Positions 36,351-46,711 of a stretch of DNA of 64,000 nucleotides are shown here, in pieces (within the stretch, counting starts at the first letter, position 1; each line of letters opens with the position of its first letter). The notes beneath the pieces are model-generated. The model saw only the letters and a program-made list of their open reading frames with translations, made no database searches and was not told the DNA's origin. The stretch is from PFL42 sp963789825 (GTDB lineage: Bacteria; Chloroflexota; Anaerolineae; Anaerolineales; E44-bin32). Position numbers and translations under genes: made by a program. The stretch covers positions 3,358 to 67,357 of the forward strand of contig CAWBME010000009.1 in assembly GCA_963789825.1 (NCBI GenBank). Direction: 5' to 3'.

Positions 36351-37214
36351 TCACACCAGGTCGGCAAAGGTGCGCTCCATCCGGCGGAAGAACGCCGTGC
36401 CGGTCACCACCAGCACCAACGCCACGCCCGCCGAAATCGCCATCAAGTTCCAGGGGAGCACCGCTCCCTTCCCCGCGCCATACAACGACCAACGGAAGCC
36501 CTCGACGACACCGACCATCGGATTCATCCAGTACAGCGGCTGGTAGGGCGCCGGCACCACGCTCACCGGATAGGTGACCGGGGTGACGAAGAACCACACG
36601 CGCACCAGGAATGGGATGATGAAGGCCACATCGCGGTAGGACACATTCAGCGCCGCCAGCCACAGGCTGACGCCGACCGTGGTCATCACGGTCACCAGCA
36701 AGAAGGCCGGCAGCAGGAGGATCTCCCAGCCGGGGCGCACCTGGTAGTAGACGATCATCCCCAGGTAGACGACGGACGCCAGGGCGAAGTCGACCAGCCC
36801 GGCCAGGATCGGCGCCATCGGGATGGCAATGCGCGGGAAGTACACCTTGGTGACCAGGTTCCTGCCGGCCACCAGGCTGGTGCCCGCCTTGCTCACGCCG
36901 CTCTCCAGCACTTGCCATGGCAGCAGGGCAGCGTACGAGAACACCGGGTACGGGCTTCCGTCGGTCGGGATGCCCATGAAGCGTCCGAAGAAGATACTGA
37001 AGACCACCATCGTCAGGAACGGCTGCAGGATGGCCCACAGTGCGCCGAGCAGCGACTGCTTGTAGCGCACTTTGACGTCGCGCCAGACCAGGAAGTAGAT
37101 CAGCTCCCGATAGCGCCAGAGCTCGCGCAGGTCGATGCCGCTCCAGCCGCGCGAGGCCCGGATGTAGGTGACCAGGGGGCGGTCCGCCGGAGCGGCTTGC
37201 GGCTCAAGGCTCAT
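36351..37214 (-). CDS. wzm: Polysaccharide ABC transporter permease Wzm
   Basis: A 287-residue ABC-2-type permease. The cytoplasmic N-terminal helix WRYRELIYFLVWRDVKVRYKQSLLGALWAILQPFLTMVVF is a hallmark of Wzm/TagG exporters, followed by SYAALLPWQVLESGVSKAGTSLV and six hydrophobic segments, with the loop NVSYRDVAFIIPFLVRVWFFVTPVTYP near the end. It pairs with Wzt downstream, 27 bases away. The start overlaps the fcl stop by four bases (ATGA at 37211). This shows an ABC-dependent glycan export route in the same transcription unit as GDP-fucose synthesis. No frameshift is visible. Confidence 0.92.
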   Translation of the reverse strand: MSLEPQAAPADRPLVTYIRASRGWSGIDLRELWRYRELIYFLVWRDVKVRYKQSLLGALWAILQPFLTMVVFSIFFGRFMGIPTDGSPYPVFSYAALLPWQVLESGVSKAGTSLVAGRNLVTKVYFPRIAIPMAPILAGLVDFALASVVYLGMIVYYQVRPGWEILLLPAFLLVTVMTTVGVSLWLAALNVSYRDVAFIIPFLVRVWFFVTPVTYPVSVVPAPYQPLYWMNPMVGVVEGFRWSLYGAGKGAVLPWNLMAISAGVALVLVVTGTAFFRRMERTFADLV

Positions 37215-38189
37215 CGCACGATGCGCTCCCGGTTCTGCTCATACCAGGCAATGGTGCGACGCAAGCCCTCCTCGAAGGGCATGGCTGCGCGGAATCCCAA
37301 CAGCGCTTCCGCGCGCGAGACATCCAGCGCACGGCGCGGTTGGCCATTGGGGCGGCTGGTGTCCCAGGTTAGCCGGCCTTTGAAGCCGGTCATCTCGACG
37401 ATCTGCTCGGCCAGCTGGCGGATGCTGATCTCCCGTCCCGAACCGAGGTTGATCGGCTGGTCACCATCGTAGCGTTCGGCGCCCAGCAAGATGCCCTCGG
37501 CGGCGTCTTCGACGTACAGGAACTCGCGCGTCGGTGAGCCATCGCCCCAGACCACGATCTCCGTCTCGCCTCGCAGCCGGGCTTCGACGCACTTGCGGAT
37601 CAACGCCGGGATGACGTGCGAGCTTTCCAGGTTGAAGTTGTCGCCCGGGCCGTACAGGTTGACCGGGATCAGGAAGATGGCGTTGAAACCGTACTGCTGG
37701 CGGTAGGTCTGCGCCTGCATCAGCATCATCTTCTTGGCCATGCCGTACGGGGCGTTGGTCTCTTCCGGATACCCGTTCCACAGATCGTCCTCGCGGAACG
37801 GCACGGGCGTGAACTTCGGATAGGCGCACACCGTGCCCAAGGCAACGAACTTCTCGACGCCCGCCTTCCAGGCTTCGTGCATCAGCTGCGAGCCCATCAT
37901 CAGGTTGTCGTAGAAGAACTCGGCCGGATGGGCGAGGTTGTGGCCGATGCCACCGACCTTCGCCGCCAGATGCAGGATGATGTCGGGCCGTGGCCTCCCG
38001 CAGCATGCGATGAATGGACTCGGACTGCACCAGGTCGTATTCTTCGATCAGCGGGACGAAGACCTGGCGCGCCCCGCGCGCCTTGAGCTTCTCCAGGATG
38101 AAAGAACCGAGGAAGCCGGCGCCTCCGGTCACGCACACCCGCCGCGACGACCAGAAGTCAGAATGGCCGGCCGGGTTCGTCTGGCTCAT
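37211..38189 (-). CDS. fcl: GDP-L-fucose synthase (frameshifted)
   Basis: The N-terminal part from the ATG at 38189 has VCVTGGAGFLGSFILEKLK, a nucleotide-binding Rossmann head, and FVPLIEEYDL. After a break near 37990 the protein continues MMGSQLMHEAWKAGVEKFVALGTVCAYPKF, then the catalytic YGMAKKMML, FNAIFLIPVNLYGPGDNF, WGDGSPTREFLYVEDAAEGI and INLGSGREISIRQLAEQI. This order is specific for the epimerase-reductase WcaG/Fcl that makes GDP-L-fucose from the product of Gmd (46712-47797). It overlaps the regulator stop and the wzm start by four bases each, so regulator, fcl, wzm and wzt form one operon. Confidence 0.87.
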
Positions 38190-38725
38190 GCTGCGCCCTC
38201 CCGCTCGGGTTGCAGGGCGGCGGATGACCTGCCCGACGCCAGCCGCGCCTCGGGCTCAAGCAGCGCCACCTTCCGCCCGTCGACCGCCAGGATCGCCGTC
38301 CGGCCGCCTTCGCCGAGGCTGGCCAGCGGCATCCCCAACTCCAGGCAAGTCAGCCGGCAGACTTCGGCGATCTCGCCGTCCCCCTGGATCTGCAGCGCCT
38401 GATACCCCCTGCCCCGTGCGGTCGCCACCACCTCGGCGGCATCCAGACGGGTCTGGCGGTAGAGCTTCATCGAGTTCTCGATGTAGGCCACCGTGAGGTG
38501 CGCCCGCAGGCTCAGCCCTTCCGGCGTGATGATGTAGCGGAGCTTGCGCCGCTCCGCCCGCTTCACCTTGACATACCCCTTGGCGACCAGGCGCTTCAGA
38601 TGCCAGTTGACCGTGCCCACGGCGACATCGAGCCGGGTGGCCAGATCCGCCTGAGTCGTATCAGGGTCGCGCTCGATTTCTTCCAGGATCGTCAGATCCC
38701 GGGCCAATACTCGTACTGGATCCAT
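38186..38725 (-). CDS. Winged-helix (MarR/EPS-type) transcriptional regulator
   Basis: A 179-residue protein. The N-terminal winged helix-turn-helix spans roughly residues 10-72 (TQADLATRLDVAVGTVNWHLKRLVAKGYVKVKR holds the recognition helix and start of the wing). This resembles the MarR-like regulators that sit in exopolysaccharide clusters. The C-terminal half has a GDGE-AEV segment after a predicted strand (about residues 111-124) and could be a small Rossmann-like sensor of a nucleotide or sugar. It is the first gene of a unit with fcl, wzm and wzt, and a palindrome overlaps its own -10 box, so self-control is likely. The same palindrome lies before gmd. Confidence 0.8.
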   Translation of the reverse strand: MDPVRVLARDLTILEEIERDPDTTQADLATRLDVAVGTVNWHLKRLVAKGYVKVKRAERRKLRYIITPEGLSLRAHLTVAYIENSMKLYRQTRLDAAEVVATARGRGYQALQIQGDGEIAEVCRLTCLELGMPLASLGEGGRTAILAVDGRKVALLEPEARLASGRSSAALQPEREGAA

Positions 38726-38749
38726 GCGCGCTCCGCCCTCTGAACCTAA

Positions 38750-38766
38750 AATTCAGCCTCTGAATT
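38750..38766 (-). promoter_or_regulatory. Candidate operator palindrome before the regulator gene
   Basis: A perfect inverted repeat AATTCAG-CCT-CTGAATT (7-3-7) lies 25 to 41 bases before the regulator ATG. It overlaps the -10 box of the promoter at 38764-38791 and would block RNA polymerase if bound. An almost identical repeat with the same spacing and position relative to the -10 box occurs before gmd (47824-47840). In this GC-rich sequence a 14-base AT-rich palindrome is unlikely by chance. I infer that the winged-helix regulator binds both. Confidence 0.7.
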
Positions 38767-38791
38767 ATAACTTCGGGCCGGCAGGCGTCAA
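38764..38791 (-). promoter_or_regulatory. Sigma-70-type promoter for regulator-fcl-wzm-wzt unit
   Basis: On the minus strand TTGACG (38791-38786) and TATAAT (38769-38764) are separated by 16 bases. This is a near-consensus housekeeping promoter, rare in this GC-rich window. The predicted start of transcription is about 38757, about 30 bases before the regulator ATG at 38725. The gmd promoter has the same two hexamers and spacing. Confidence 0.75.
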
Positions 38792-38824
38792 CCACCCCTC
38801 CCGCCAGCATGTAGGCTACCCCGA

Positions 38825-40869
38825 TCAGCCGCTCAGCGCCTCACCGGCAACGGAGCAGCCCCGGATATCCCAGAGCCAGCGGTCCGCGTTGCGCCCGCTG
38901 TCCTCAAGCGATCCCACCAAGACCGGACAGCCTGCCTGGAAGGCCAACTGCTCGGTCTCGGACAGCTTCTGCCACCACGCCTGGTCCATGTAGATGTAGC
39001 TGTAGCCCCCGGCAGCCGCCGCCGCCGGATCCGGGTTTGCGACCAGGGCATACCATTCTTCCAGCGGCTGCTTGTCGACGGTGGTGGAATGCGTCATCCG
39101 CCCGAGCAGGACGACCGCCCGCCACGGGTGTGAGTCCAAGACCCAGGCCTCTGGGCTCCAAGGTGTCCCAGTGCACCTGCGCCATACTGGCGTCCTGCAG
39201 GCTGAAATCCTCGGCGATCATCGGGCGCGCCAGGCTCGTCAGCAGCGCACCCAGGGCGAACAGACCGGGGAGAAGCAGGCCCACCCCCCAGATCAGGGCG
39301 AGCGTGCGCACAGCCGCCCGCCGCCTGTTGCGGCGGACCAGGATCCACAGTGCAGCTGCGCCGAGCAAGTGACCAGGTGATCAAGGCGAAGGCCGTCAGC
39401 CGGGTGATGTCCCGATCGGACTCATAGCGCAGCAGGAAGGGCAGGACGAAGCCGGCCAGGGCACCCAGGGCCAGCGCGGCCTCCGCCACCCGCCCGCGGC
39501 GCAGCCAGCGCGCGCTCCACCAGGTGACCAATGGCGCGACCAGCAGCGCCAGCCCGACCTCCGCCAGCGCAGCCAGGAGCAACACCCGGTGCGTGAGGAA
39601 CAGCTCGCTCAAAGTCAGCTCGCCGAGCTGCGCCGAGACGAACGCCGGGGGCAGTCGGAACTCGAAGGGCAGGCCGCCGCCACTTCCCCCGCCGGCCGCC
39701 GGATCCCACACCAAGCGGGCGACTTCGGTCAGCGTCCCGCCCTGCACAAGCGCCAGCGCACCGGCCAGCCCGAACGCTCCCAGGAGCGCCAAGCTCAGCC
39801 TGCGGGGCACCGTCCTGGGCTTGCGGGTCCACAGCAGCAAGAACACCAGCGCACTGCCCAGGCCTGCCAGCAGGAAATCGGTTTCCCAGGCAAGTGCCCA
39901 TGCTGCCAGAACCAGACCCAGGCTAACCACTCCCCGCCACCCGCGCGTGCGCCCGGCAGTCAGCGCGAACAGGGCCAGCATCGCCCGAGACATCCCGATC
40001 GCCGGGGAGTGCATCGACAAGCTCAGCGGTTGTAGAACCCCGTTGACATAGGCAAACGGTATCGACGCCGGCGGACCCCCCTCGACGACCCATCCACTGC
40101 GCAATCCCTGCAGGAGCGTGTCGGCACTGTCGACCGCCGATCCCTGCAGCGCGAGCAAGTCCGAGATCTGGCGCAGCAGCCCTTGCGGCAGCGCCAGCAG
40201 CAAGTAGCGACTCCCGGAGGCGAAGAAGGCGACCAACGCTAGGGCGATTCCGCCGCGCCGGCTGTGGGTCAGACGGCAACCCATCAGATACGACAGGCCG
40301 ATGGCCAGCGCCGCCATCACGCCCTTGCTCAGGTCCAGCGCGCTCCAGGGGAACAGCCCCCCCAAGCGCATCAGCGCCGCGGCGAAGAGCTGCGAGCCAT
40401 AGTGATAGCGGAAGTAGGCGATCCCGTTCATGTAGAAATGGGGCGGGATGTCACCGGCCGCCATCGTCGAGACAATCGACAGGTTCTTGCGGTCATCGAA
40501 GATGCCCAGGCCGCGCGCAATCAGGCTCGCCACGATGGCGATCGCGGCCAGGGCGAGCAACTGCCTCCACGGGCGCAGGTCATGGACGTCGATCAGGCGC
40601 TGCTGGCTGCCCACACCCGCGGCGAGCCCCGCCAGCACGACGAGCAGGCCGCCTGCCCAGAAGGCGATGCCCGCCGGCAGCGCGTGCCCGAGCAAGTTGA
40701 CCAGCGTGACGTAGGTCGCCAGGCCAATTCCCGCTCCGCCGAGCAGCCGCTCGTCAGGCTGCAGCCGGAACGCATGGCGCGCCAGCAGCAGGCCACCCAG
40801 CCACACGCAGCCGGCCACGAACACCAGCCCCAGCGGATGAAGCAGATCAACCGATCGGAACCAATACAT
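38825..40869 (-). CDS. GT-C-like polytopic membrane protein (frameshifted)
   Basis: From the ATG at 40869 (MYWFRSVDLLHPLG) a long series of hydrophobic helices begins. The loop TMAAGDIPPHFYMNGIAYFRYHYGSQLFAAALMRLGG carries the acidic and aromatic residues usual for GT-C catalytic loops. Around residue 560 the frame breaks (near 39365) and again near 39140; the C-terminal soluble piece reads EEWYALVANPDPA and YMDQAWWQKLSETEQLAFQAG, like the outer-domain end of such proteins. The stop lies at 38825, just before the promoter of the regulator gene. Likely a sugar transferase that uses a lipid-linked donor; identity unknown. Confidence 0.65.
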
Positions 40870-40891
40870 CTCCCAGTGCTCCGCGCCTGAC

Positions 40892-42847
40892 CTAGCGGTC
40901 CCGGGGAACCAGCAGCCAGACGTTCGCTTCGGGCAGCTGCGCCTCAACCTGGTACCACTCCAGCAGCGGCGTCACCACGGCCTCCAGCCAGGCATCGTTC
41001 TCCTCCCCGAAGGCGTGTTGGGAACCCTGCCGATTGGTGTTCAAGGAATCGCTGACCACCACCGCAAATCGATGAGCCTCCAGGTCGCGCCGGAACTGTG
41101 CCAGGTAGGCCGGGTTGCGCGACATCGCCATCTCCATCAGGTGCACCTTCTCGTAAGGCTCGACCAGCGGCAGGTTGATTTCACCGAAGGTCAGCATATG
41201 GCGCTGGGTGAGGAACAAGACCGGGCCGTCGGCCGCCTCGAGCCGCTGACGCAGGTCGGCCAGCGCGGCGCGCTGCGCGGCCACGTCCACCTGCTCGAGC
41301 GTCTGGCCGCTCAGGATGGCGAACCCCGCCGGGACCACGAGCACTACCGCCAGCAGGACCAGACGCAGCGCCGAACGCACACTGGGTGCGTCAAGGGTCC
41401 AGCCCGCCCACAAGCCGCCACTGATTACCAGCAGCAAGAGCAGGTAGGCGTCAAGGTTGTGCAGATCACCGCCTCCGCCGATCTTGACGCTGACGGTCAG
41501 TCCCCCGAGCAGCAGGACCGCCAGGATCCCGAAGAGCAGCGTGAGCCGATAGGGATCGCGGGCAACGGGTTGGCGCAGCGAGGCCAGGATCAGGAGCGCC
41601 GCCGGCAGCGTGGCGAGGGCGATGCCTGGAAGGATGCCGAGGGGATAGGTGGGGCTCGGCAACAGGCGATACCACAGCAGGTCCGAAGTGAGCGTGGAAC
41701 CGAATTGGTCCAGGCTGTTGCCGGAGAACCGGGCATAGGCCACGCCGGTCAGCAGCGCTACCAGGCTGCCCAGCGTCACCCAAATGACCGGCCAACGCCA
41801 ATCTCGCAGCGACCAACGGGCGCCGGCGCCGGCCGGGCTTTCGAGCGCCAGCAAGGCCGAGGCCAGCAGGCCCGGCACAGGGTACCAGTTCAGGCGGCTC
41901 ATGCCGGCCCAGACCGACCCGAGGAGCACCAACGCCAGGTTGCGCCCCGGGCGGTCCCACCGGAATCCGAGCAGCAGCGGGAGGACCCCCACTGCCAGGT
42001 GGTAGTAGACCGGACCTTGGAAGAGGAAGAGGAACCCCCATCCGGCGAGCAGGGCGACGCGCCAGGATCGGCTCCCCGCCCAGCGCCGGGCGAGTGCGGC
42101 GCCGACAAGCGCCGTGACGCCGATCCAGAGCACGACCTGCCACACGCGATGGGCCGAGATCGGCAGCTCACCCACAAGAAACGGGATCGACTGCAGCAGG
42201 TAGCGGCTCGGATGCAGCACCGGCCAGGCGGTCCGCAGTCCGTAGACCGCAGGCGAGTTGAAGAGCGAGGCGTAGTAGTAGCGGCTGGCCTCCGACCACC
42301 CGAGCGAGAGCGGGGAGGTCGAGAGGGCCGGGATGAATGAGGCGACCTTCCACACCACGGCTGGCACGACGATCGCCAGGCCCACGGCGACTTCGTGCCT
42401 GAGGGATGGGACGGCGACGGTCAGCAGCGCGGCTTCCGGGATCACCGCACAGAGGTAGACGAGCATGCGTGTGCACCCGGTCTGGAGCTCACCGAGGGTG
42501 AGCAGACAGGCCGCCATTCCGATCGGCAGCAGCACGGCGCCTGCGCCTGCCAACCGGCGCGCGCTGCGGGATCGGCCCACAGCCGGGGCGTCCAGGATGG
42601 CCGTTCTACCCCTGGCGGCCAGAAGCAGTCCTGCAGTCAGCGCCAACCCCAGGCCCAACGCCAGCCCGGCAAGCACCCTCTGCGCGGTGGCGAGGCCGGC
42701 CACGCCGTTCGACTGGCGCAGCATGCAGCCCAGCAACACGGCGAGCGAGACAATCGCCAGCACGGCAGCGACGGTGAATACCCGCCGCGCTCCCGGCTGA
42801 GCGAGTTCCAGCGTCTGGCGCGGGGATCCCGCCACGCCCTCAAGCAT
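40892..42847 (-). CDS. GT-C-like polytopic membrane protein
   Basis: 651 residues from the ATG at 42847 (MLEGVAGSPR), whose first base is the last base of the upstream stop (TGATG). It has about a dozen hydrophobic stretches, an outer loop EASRYYYASLFNSPAVYGLRTAWPVLHPSRYLLQSIPFLV, and a C-terminal soluble domain (ADGPVLFLTQRHMLTFGEI, PLVEPYEKVHLMEMAMSRNPAYLAQFRRDLEAHRFAVVVSD). Similar C-terminal domains occur in other GT-C members of this locus. A longer start at 43285 crosses the upstream gene and is rejected. No indel is seen in this gene. The reaction is unknown. Confidence 0.7.
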   Translation of the reverse strand: MLEGVAGSPRQTLELAQPGARRVFTVAAVLAIVSLAVLLGCMLRQSNGVAGLATAQRVLAGLALGLGLALTAGLLLAARGRTAILDAPAVGRSRSARRLAGAGAVLLPIGMAACLLTLGELQTGCTRMLVYLCAVIPEAALLTVAVPSLRHEVAVGLAIVVPAVVWKVASFIPALSTSPLSLGWSEASRYYYASLFNSPAVYGLRTAWPVLHPSRYLLQSIPFLVGELPISAHRVWQVVLWIGVTALVGAALARRWAGSRSWRVALLAGWGFLFLFQGPVYYHLAVGVLPLLLGFRWDRPGRNLALVLLGSVWAGMSRLNWYPVPGLLASALLALESPAGAGARWSLRDWRWPVIWVTLGSLVALLTGVAYARFSGNSLDQFGSTLTSDLLWYRLLPSPTYPLGILPGIALATLPAALLILASLRQPVARDPYRLTLLFGILAVLLLGGLTVSVKIGGGGDLHNLDAYLLLLLVISGGLWAGWTLDAPSVRSALRLVLLAVVLVVPAGFAILSGQTLEQVDVAAQRAALADLRQRLEAADGPVLFLTQRHMLTFGEINLPLVEPYEKVHLMEMAMSRNPAYLAQFRRDLEAHRFAVVVSDSLNTNRQGSQHAFGEENDAWLEAVVTPLLEWYQVEAQLPEANVWLLVPRDR

Positions 42848-43810
42848 CAGCCGGCCTCGCTCACTTGCTGGGCCTCGCGCGCGCCCGGAAGGACACGGCC
42901 GATGAAGAACGCGCCGGGCAGGCTGGCGAGCATTGCCAGCAATCGCAGACACACAGCCAGCACCAGGGCGGCCTGGGTGGAGATGCCGCCCAGTTCGGTG
43001 AAGATGGCGGTGAGCGCCACCTCCTGAAGCCCCAGGCCGTTGATCGATACCGGGAACAAGGTGATGAAGTACACCAGGCTCCACAGCCCGGCGATGCTCA
43101 GCAAGGCCATGGATTCGCCCATCGCCGAGAGCAGGATGGCAATCGAGGTGAACAGCAGCGCCATGTGCAGCAGGGTGAAGCCCAGCGAGGCGAGCAGAGA
43201 TCGCGGCTGCCGGGCCCAGATGCCGAGTGCACGCAGCACGCGTTGACCGGCCGAGCGTACCCGTCGGCCGGCCCGCTTCAACCACCCCGGTTGTTCACCC
43301 TCGCTGGTCGCCAGCGCCAGCAACCATGGAGCCCGTGCCCAAGGCCAGCAGCCCGGAGAGTTCACGGATCCCGGCGGCCAAGCCGACCGGCAACGTCAGG
43401 GCCATCCCGGCCATGCCGACCAGCCGGTCCACGATCAGCGAGGCCGTGGACACGGCCTTGTCGATCTCGAGTTGGAAGGCGCCGGCCAGCCGGACGACGT
43501 CACCCCCGATGGTCGTCGGCAGGAAGTTCGAGGCGAACAGCCCGGCGAAGGTGATTTCCAGGCTGTCGCGTACGTGCACCGGTGCGCGAGCGCCGCGCAG
43601 CAGGACATGCCAACGGCCGGCAACCGCCAGGCGCGAGCACAAGGTCAGCCCCAGCGCCGCCAGCAGGCGGACCCAGCCGATCTGGACAAACAGCCGCCGG
43701 ATCTGCTCCCAATCCTGGTTGGCCAGCAGATACACCAGCAGACCGACACCGGCGACCGAGCCCGCAATCCGCAGCAGCGTCGACCAGGGAACGCGCCGCT
43801 CGGCTCTCAC
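42847..43810 (-). CDS. UPF0104/LPG-synthase-TM-like membrane protein (frameshifted)
   Basis: Starts with the GTG at 43810, overlapping the GT2 stop (GTGA). The N-terminal part has SRLAVAGRWHVLLRGARAPVHVRDSLEITFAGLFASNFLPTTIGGDVVRLAGAF, a pattern of the UPF0104 family (N-x-x-P-x-x-x-G-G-D). After an indel near 43320 the frame continues through YFITLFPVSINGLGLQEVALTAIF, where INGLGLxE is the other family hallmark. It ends with TGA sharing a base with the next ATG. Members are suggested to move or flip lipid-linked substrates. It lies right behind a GtrB-like GT2, a typical pairing. This is the second copy in the window. Confidence 0.75.
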
Positions 43811-44762
43811 CCCGGCTTCTGCCTGCCGCCGACAACGCGCCGGATGGTGTAGGTCGTCTTGGCTTGGGACTCGTGGTAGGTGCGGGCGAGCAATTCGGCG
43901 ATCAGCCCCATCATGATCGACTGCACGCCGAGGATGAACAGCATCATCGACATCAGCAACAGCGGCGAGCGGATCATGTGCTCGTCCAGGAAGATGCGCC
44001 GCCCCACAATCACCAGCAGCGAGAGCAGGCTGAGCCCGACCAGGGACACTGCCCACACCGCCGAACAGGTAGATCGGCTTGGCGGCGTACGAGAGCAGGA
44101 ACTTCACCGTGAACAGATCCAGCACAACCTTGAGGGTACGCTCGAGGCCGTACTTGGTCTTGCCGCGTACACGCGGGCGGTGCGTGACCGGGATTTCGAT
44201 GATCCTGGCGCCCACCGAGGCGGCAAAGGCCGGGATGAAGCGATGCATCTCCCCATACAGACGGAACCCCTGCAGCACCTCCTGTCCGGTAGGCCTTGAG
44301 CGTGCAACCGTAGTCATGAAGGTGGACCCCGGTCACGGTCGAGATCAGCCAGTTGGCCATGCGTGAGGGCAAGGTGCGCGTCAGGAAAGCATCTTTGCGC
44401 TCACGGCGCCAGCCGGACACCACGTCATACCCTTCCTCGATCTTGGCCAGCACCAACGGGATATCCGCCGGATCCTCCTGCAGGTCGGCGTCGATCAGCA
44501 CGATGATCTCGCCGGAGGCATGGTCGATCCCGGCGGCGATGGCCGCCGTCTGCCCGAAGTTGCGCCGGAATTGAACCACCAACGTGCGCGCAAAGTCTTG
44601 CGCAGCGAATTCTTCCAGCACCCTGTCGCTGCCGTCCTGCGAGCCGTCGTCAACGTACACCAACTCGTAATCCAACCCCCGGAGGGCGGAGGTCAGCGCC
44701 GCATGCATGCCGGGCAGGTTGTCCACTTCGTTGTAGACGGGGACTACGACTGAGAAGTTCAT
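43807..44762 (-). CDS. GT2 polyprenyl-phosphate glycosyltransferase (DPM1/GtrB/ArnC-like), frameshifted
   Basis: From the ATG at 44762 the catalytic GT-A domain shows SVVVPVYNEVDNLPGMHAAL, YVDDGSQDGS, RRNFGQTAAIAAG and the metal motif LIDADLQEDPADIPLV (D91, D93). VSGWRRERKDAFLTRTLPSRMANWL and TKYGLERTLKVVLDLFTVKFL follow, then two C-terminal helices (SLVGLSLLSLLVIVG and SMMLFILGVQSIMMGLIAELL). Breaks are near 44290 and 44060. The enzyme probably makes an undecaprenyl-phosphate-linked sugar that the neighbouring GT-C enzymes use. It overlaps the next gene by four bases and follows the GT-C gene by a similar overlap. Confidence 0.82.
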
Positions 44763-46662
44763 GGGGTTCTCCTGTACAGGCGGATGACCGAGTCCGGTTG
44801 GCAGGGGAGCAGCGGAGGCGTAGACGGCAACTCCTCGTAGCGGCTGAGATCCAGATCCTTGCTTCCGACACCGGGTTTTGCCTGGAAGACCAGCACGTAG
44901 TCCGCTTCAGCCAGCCAGCGAGCGGCCATCTCCGCATTCCACGAGCCGAAACGTGCCAGGTCGCTCGGATCTCCGGCCAGGCGGAAGGTGTAGTCTCCGT
45001 TGAGCTGTGCCGGGAAGACCCTCGCCTGGGGGATGTAGAGCAGCGGCGCCGGCGATGCACTGGCGGCCCAGTACACGCTTGCGCCGGGGGGCACCCAGCG
45101 CGCCAAGTGTTCGCCGGCCAGTTCGTACTTGCGGATGACATCCTCCGAGCAGACCTTCGTGGCTGGCGTGCTGAAGCCGAGGTTGATCGCCACCAGCCAC
45201 ACCCCCATGGCGGTGGCCAGCCCGGCCAGAGGCGCCCGCACCGACTGCCGGCGCGCCCAGGCCAGTCCAAGCCAGATCAGCAGGCCCAGAACGAGCAGCA
45301 CCCCGGCCAGAACAAGGGCACGGAGAACCAGCTCGGTCGTGGAGGCCGTGACACCCAACAGGTTCTTGATCAAGCCGGCGACGGTGGTCATGCCAGGCAG
45401 CAGGCGTGAGTCGGCCATACGCGGGATGCGGACTCCCCGCAAGGATCTGGCCAGGCCCTCGATCTGCGGCGCCCAGAGCCAGACGCCGGCCAGGAGAAGG
45501 GTCAGCAAAGCGACGATCCTTCGGAAGGAGGAAAGCCGCCGATACCAATGGGCCGCAGCGATCACGAGCAGATACACGCCGAGCTGGGAGAAGAAGGCCA
45601 GGTAGCCCGTGAAGCAATACACGCAGTAGTTGTTGCCCAGGGCAGCCCAGGCATGCAGCGCGGTCAGCGAGCCAGCCAACGTCAGAAGAAAGAGAGCACT
45701 GCGCCGGGTCGAGCGTTCTGCTTCGTCCCATGGACGCCCGGGCCACATCAGCAGCGCCGCAAGCCAACCGATCCACAGAACCGGATTCTGCTTGACCCCA
45801 AGCCAGAAGCTCCCCAGCCTGCCGGACACCGCAATCTGCGGATCCCAGGCCGGGATGACCGAGGCCGGCTCACGCCACGCGGAGAGGAACGGAGTCAGTA
45901 CTTCGGGCAACCACTTGGCCCATAGCTTGAGGATGTCGGGCCAGAAGACCAGGTGCACGCCGGCGAATGCCACCAGCGCGAGGGCCGTTGCCCATACCCC
46001 TGCCCGGCGGCCGTGCTCCCAGAAGATGTAGGCCAGCAGGAGAGGGCAGCAGGAAGAGCAAGTTGATGCGCGTGACAAGCGTGAATCCCGCCAGGCCGGC
46101 GCCGAGCAGAATCTGCCACATCGGGCGCCCTCGGCCAAGCGTCAGGACGAGGACCCAGGCCAGCAAGCACGCGATCAAGATCTGGGACTGGGCCTTGCTG
46201 TAGATATCCACGTAGAAGGTGTTGAGAGCGAGCAGCCAGACGGCGGCCGCGGCCCATCCCAATCCGCCCAGCCGGCGAGCGTTGATCCAGACGCCCAGCA
46301 GCATCAGCATCCCCGAGTCCGAGGGCGTAGGCGCGGCCTGTTCGAAGCCCGAGTCCGAAGATGCCCTGGATCCACCCCGGGATGAAGAAGCTCAGCGGCA
46401 TATGGTTCGTCCAGGGTCCCCCATCCTGGAATGGCACATACGCCCCGCTGGTGAACAGGTGCCCTTTGTACAGGTAGAGGCCTTCGTCGATGATCGAGGA
46501 AAGGGAGTGAGCCAGCGCCCAGCTCATGCCGAAGAAGGCCATCCCCCCCAAGGCCGCCAAACCGATCCACAACCCTCCGGTGACAATGCCCTGCGGCCGG
46601 GCGGCCTGGCGTTCGCCCGGAGCGGAACTCAGGTTCTCCCCTGGAAGTGAAGAGTCGGGCAT
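44759..46662 (-). CDS. GT-C-like membrane glycosyltransferase (frameshifted)
   Basis: Read from three frames. The N-terminus (ATG at 46662) has a helix GLWIGLAALGGMAFFGMSWALAH, then SSIIDEGLYLYKGHLFTSGAYVPFQDGGPWTNHMPLSFFIPGWIQGIFG, where IIDEG with NHMPL is a typical GT39-like catalytic loop. After 46310 the chain continues INARRLGGLGWAAAAVWLLALNTFY and VTRINLLFLLPS, and after 46050 LLLAYIFWEHGRRAG. The C-terminal soluble domain has LNGDYTFRLAGDPSDLARFGSW. It ends at 44759 overlapping the GtrB-like gene start by four bases. This suggests donor synthesis and transfer are coupled. Confidence 0.72.
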
Positions 46663-46711
46663 GCAGCGGATATCCGTAGCGAGCCGCCGAGGCGCTCGCG
46701 GGCGGATGGCC

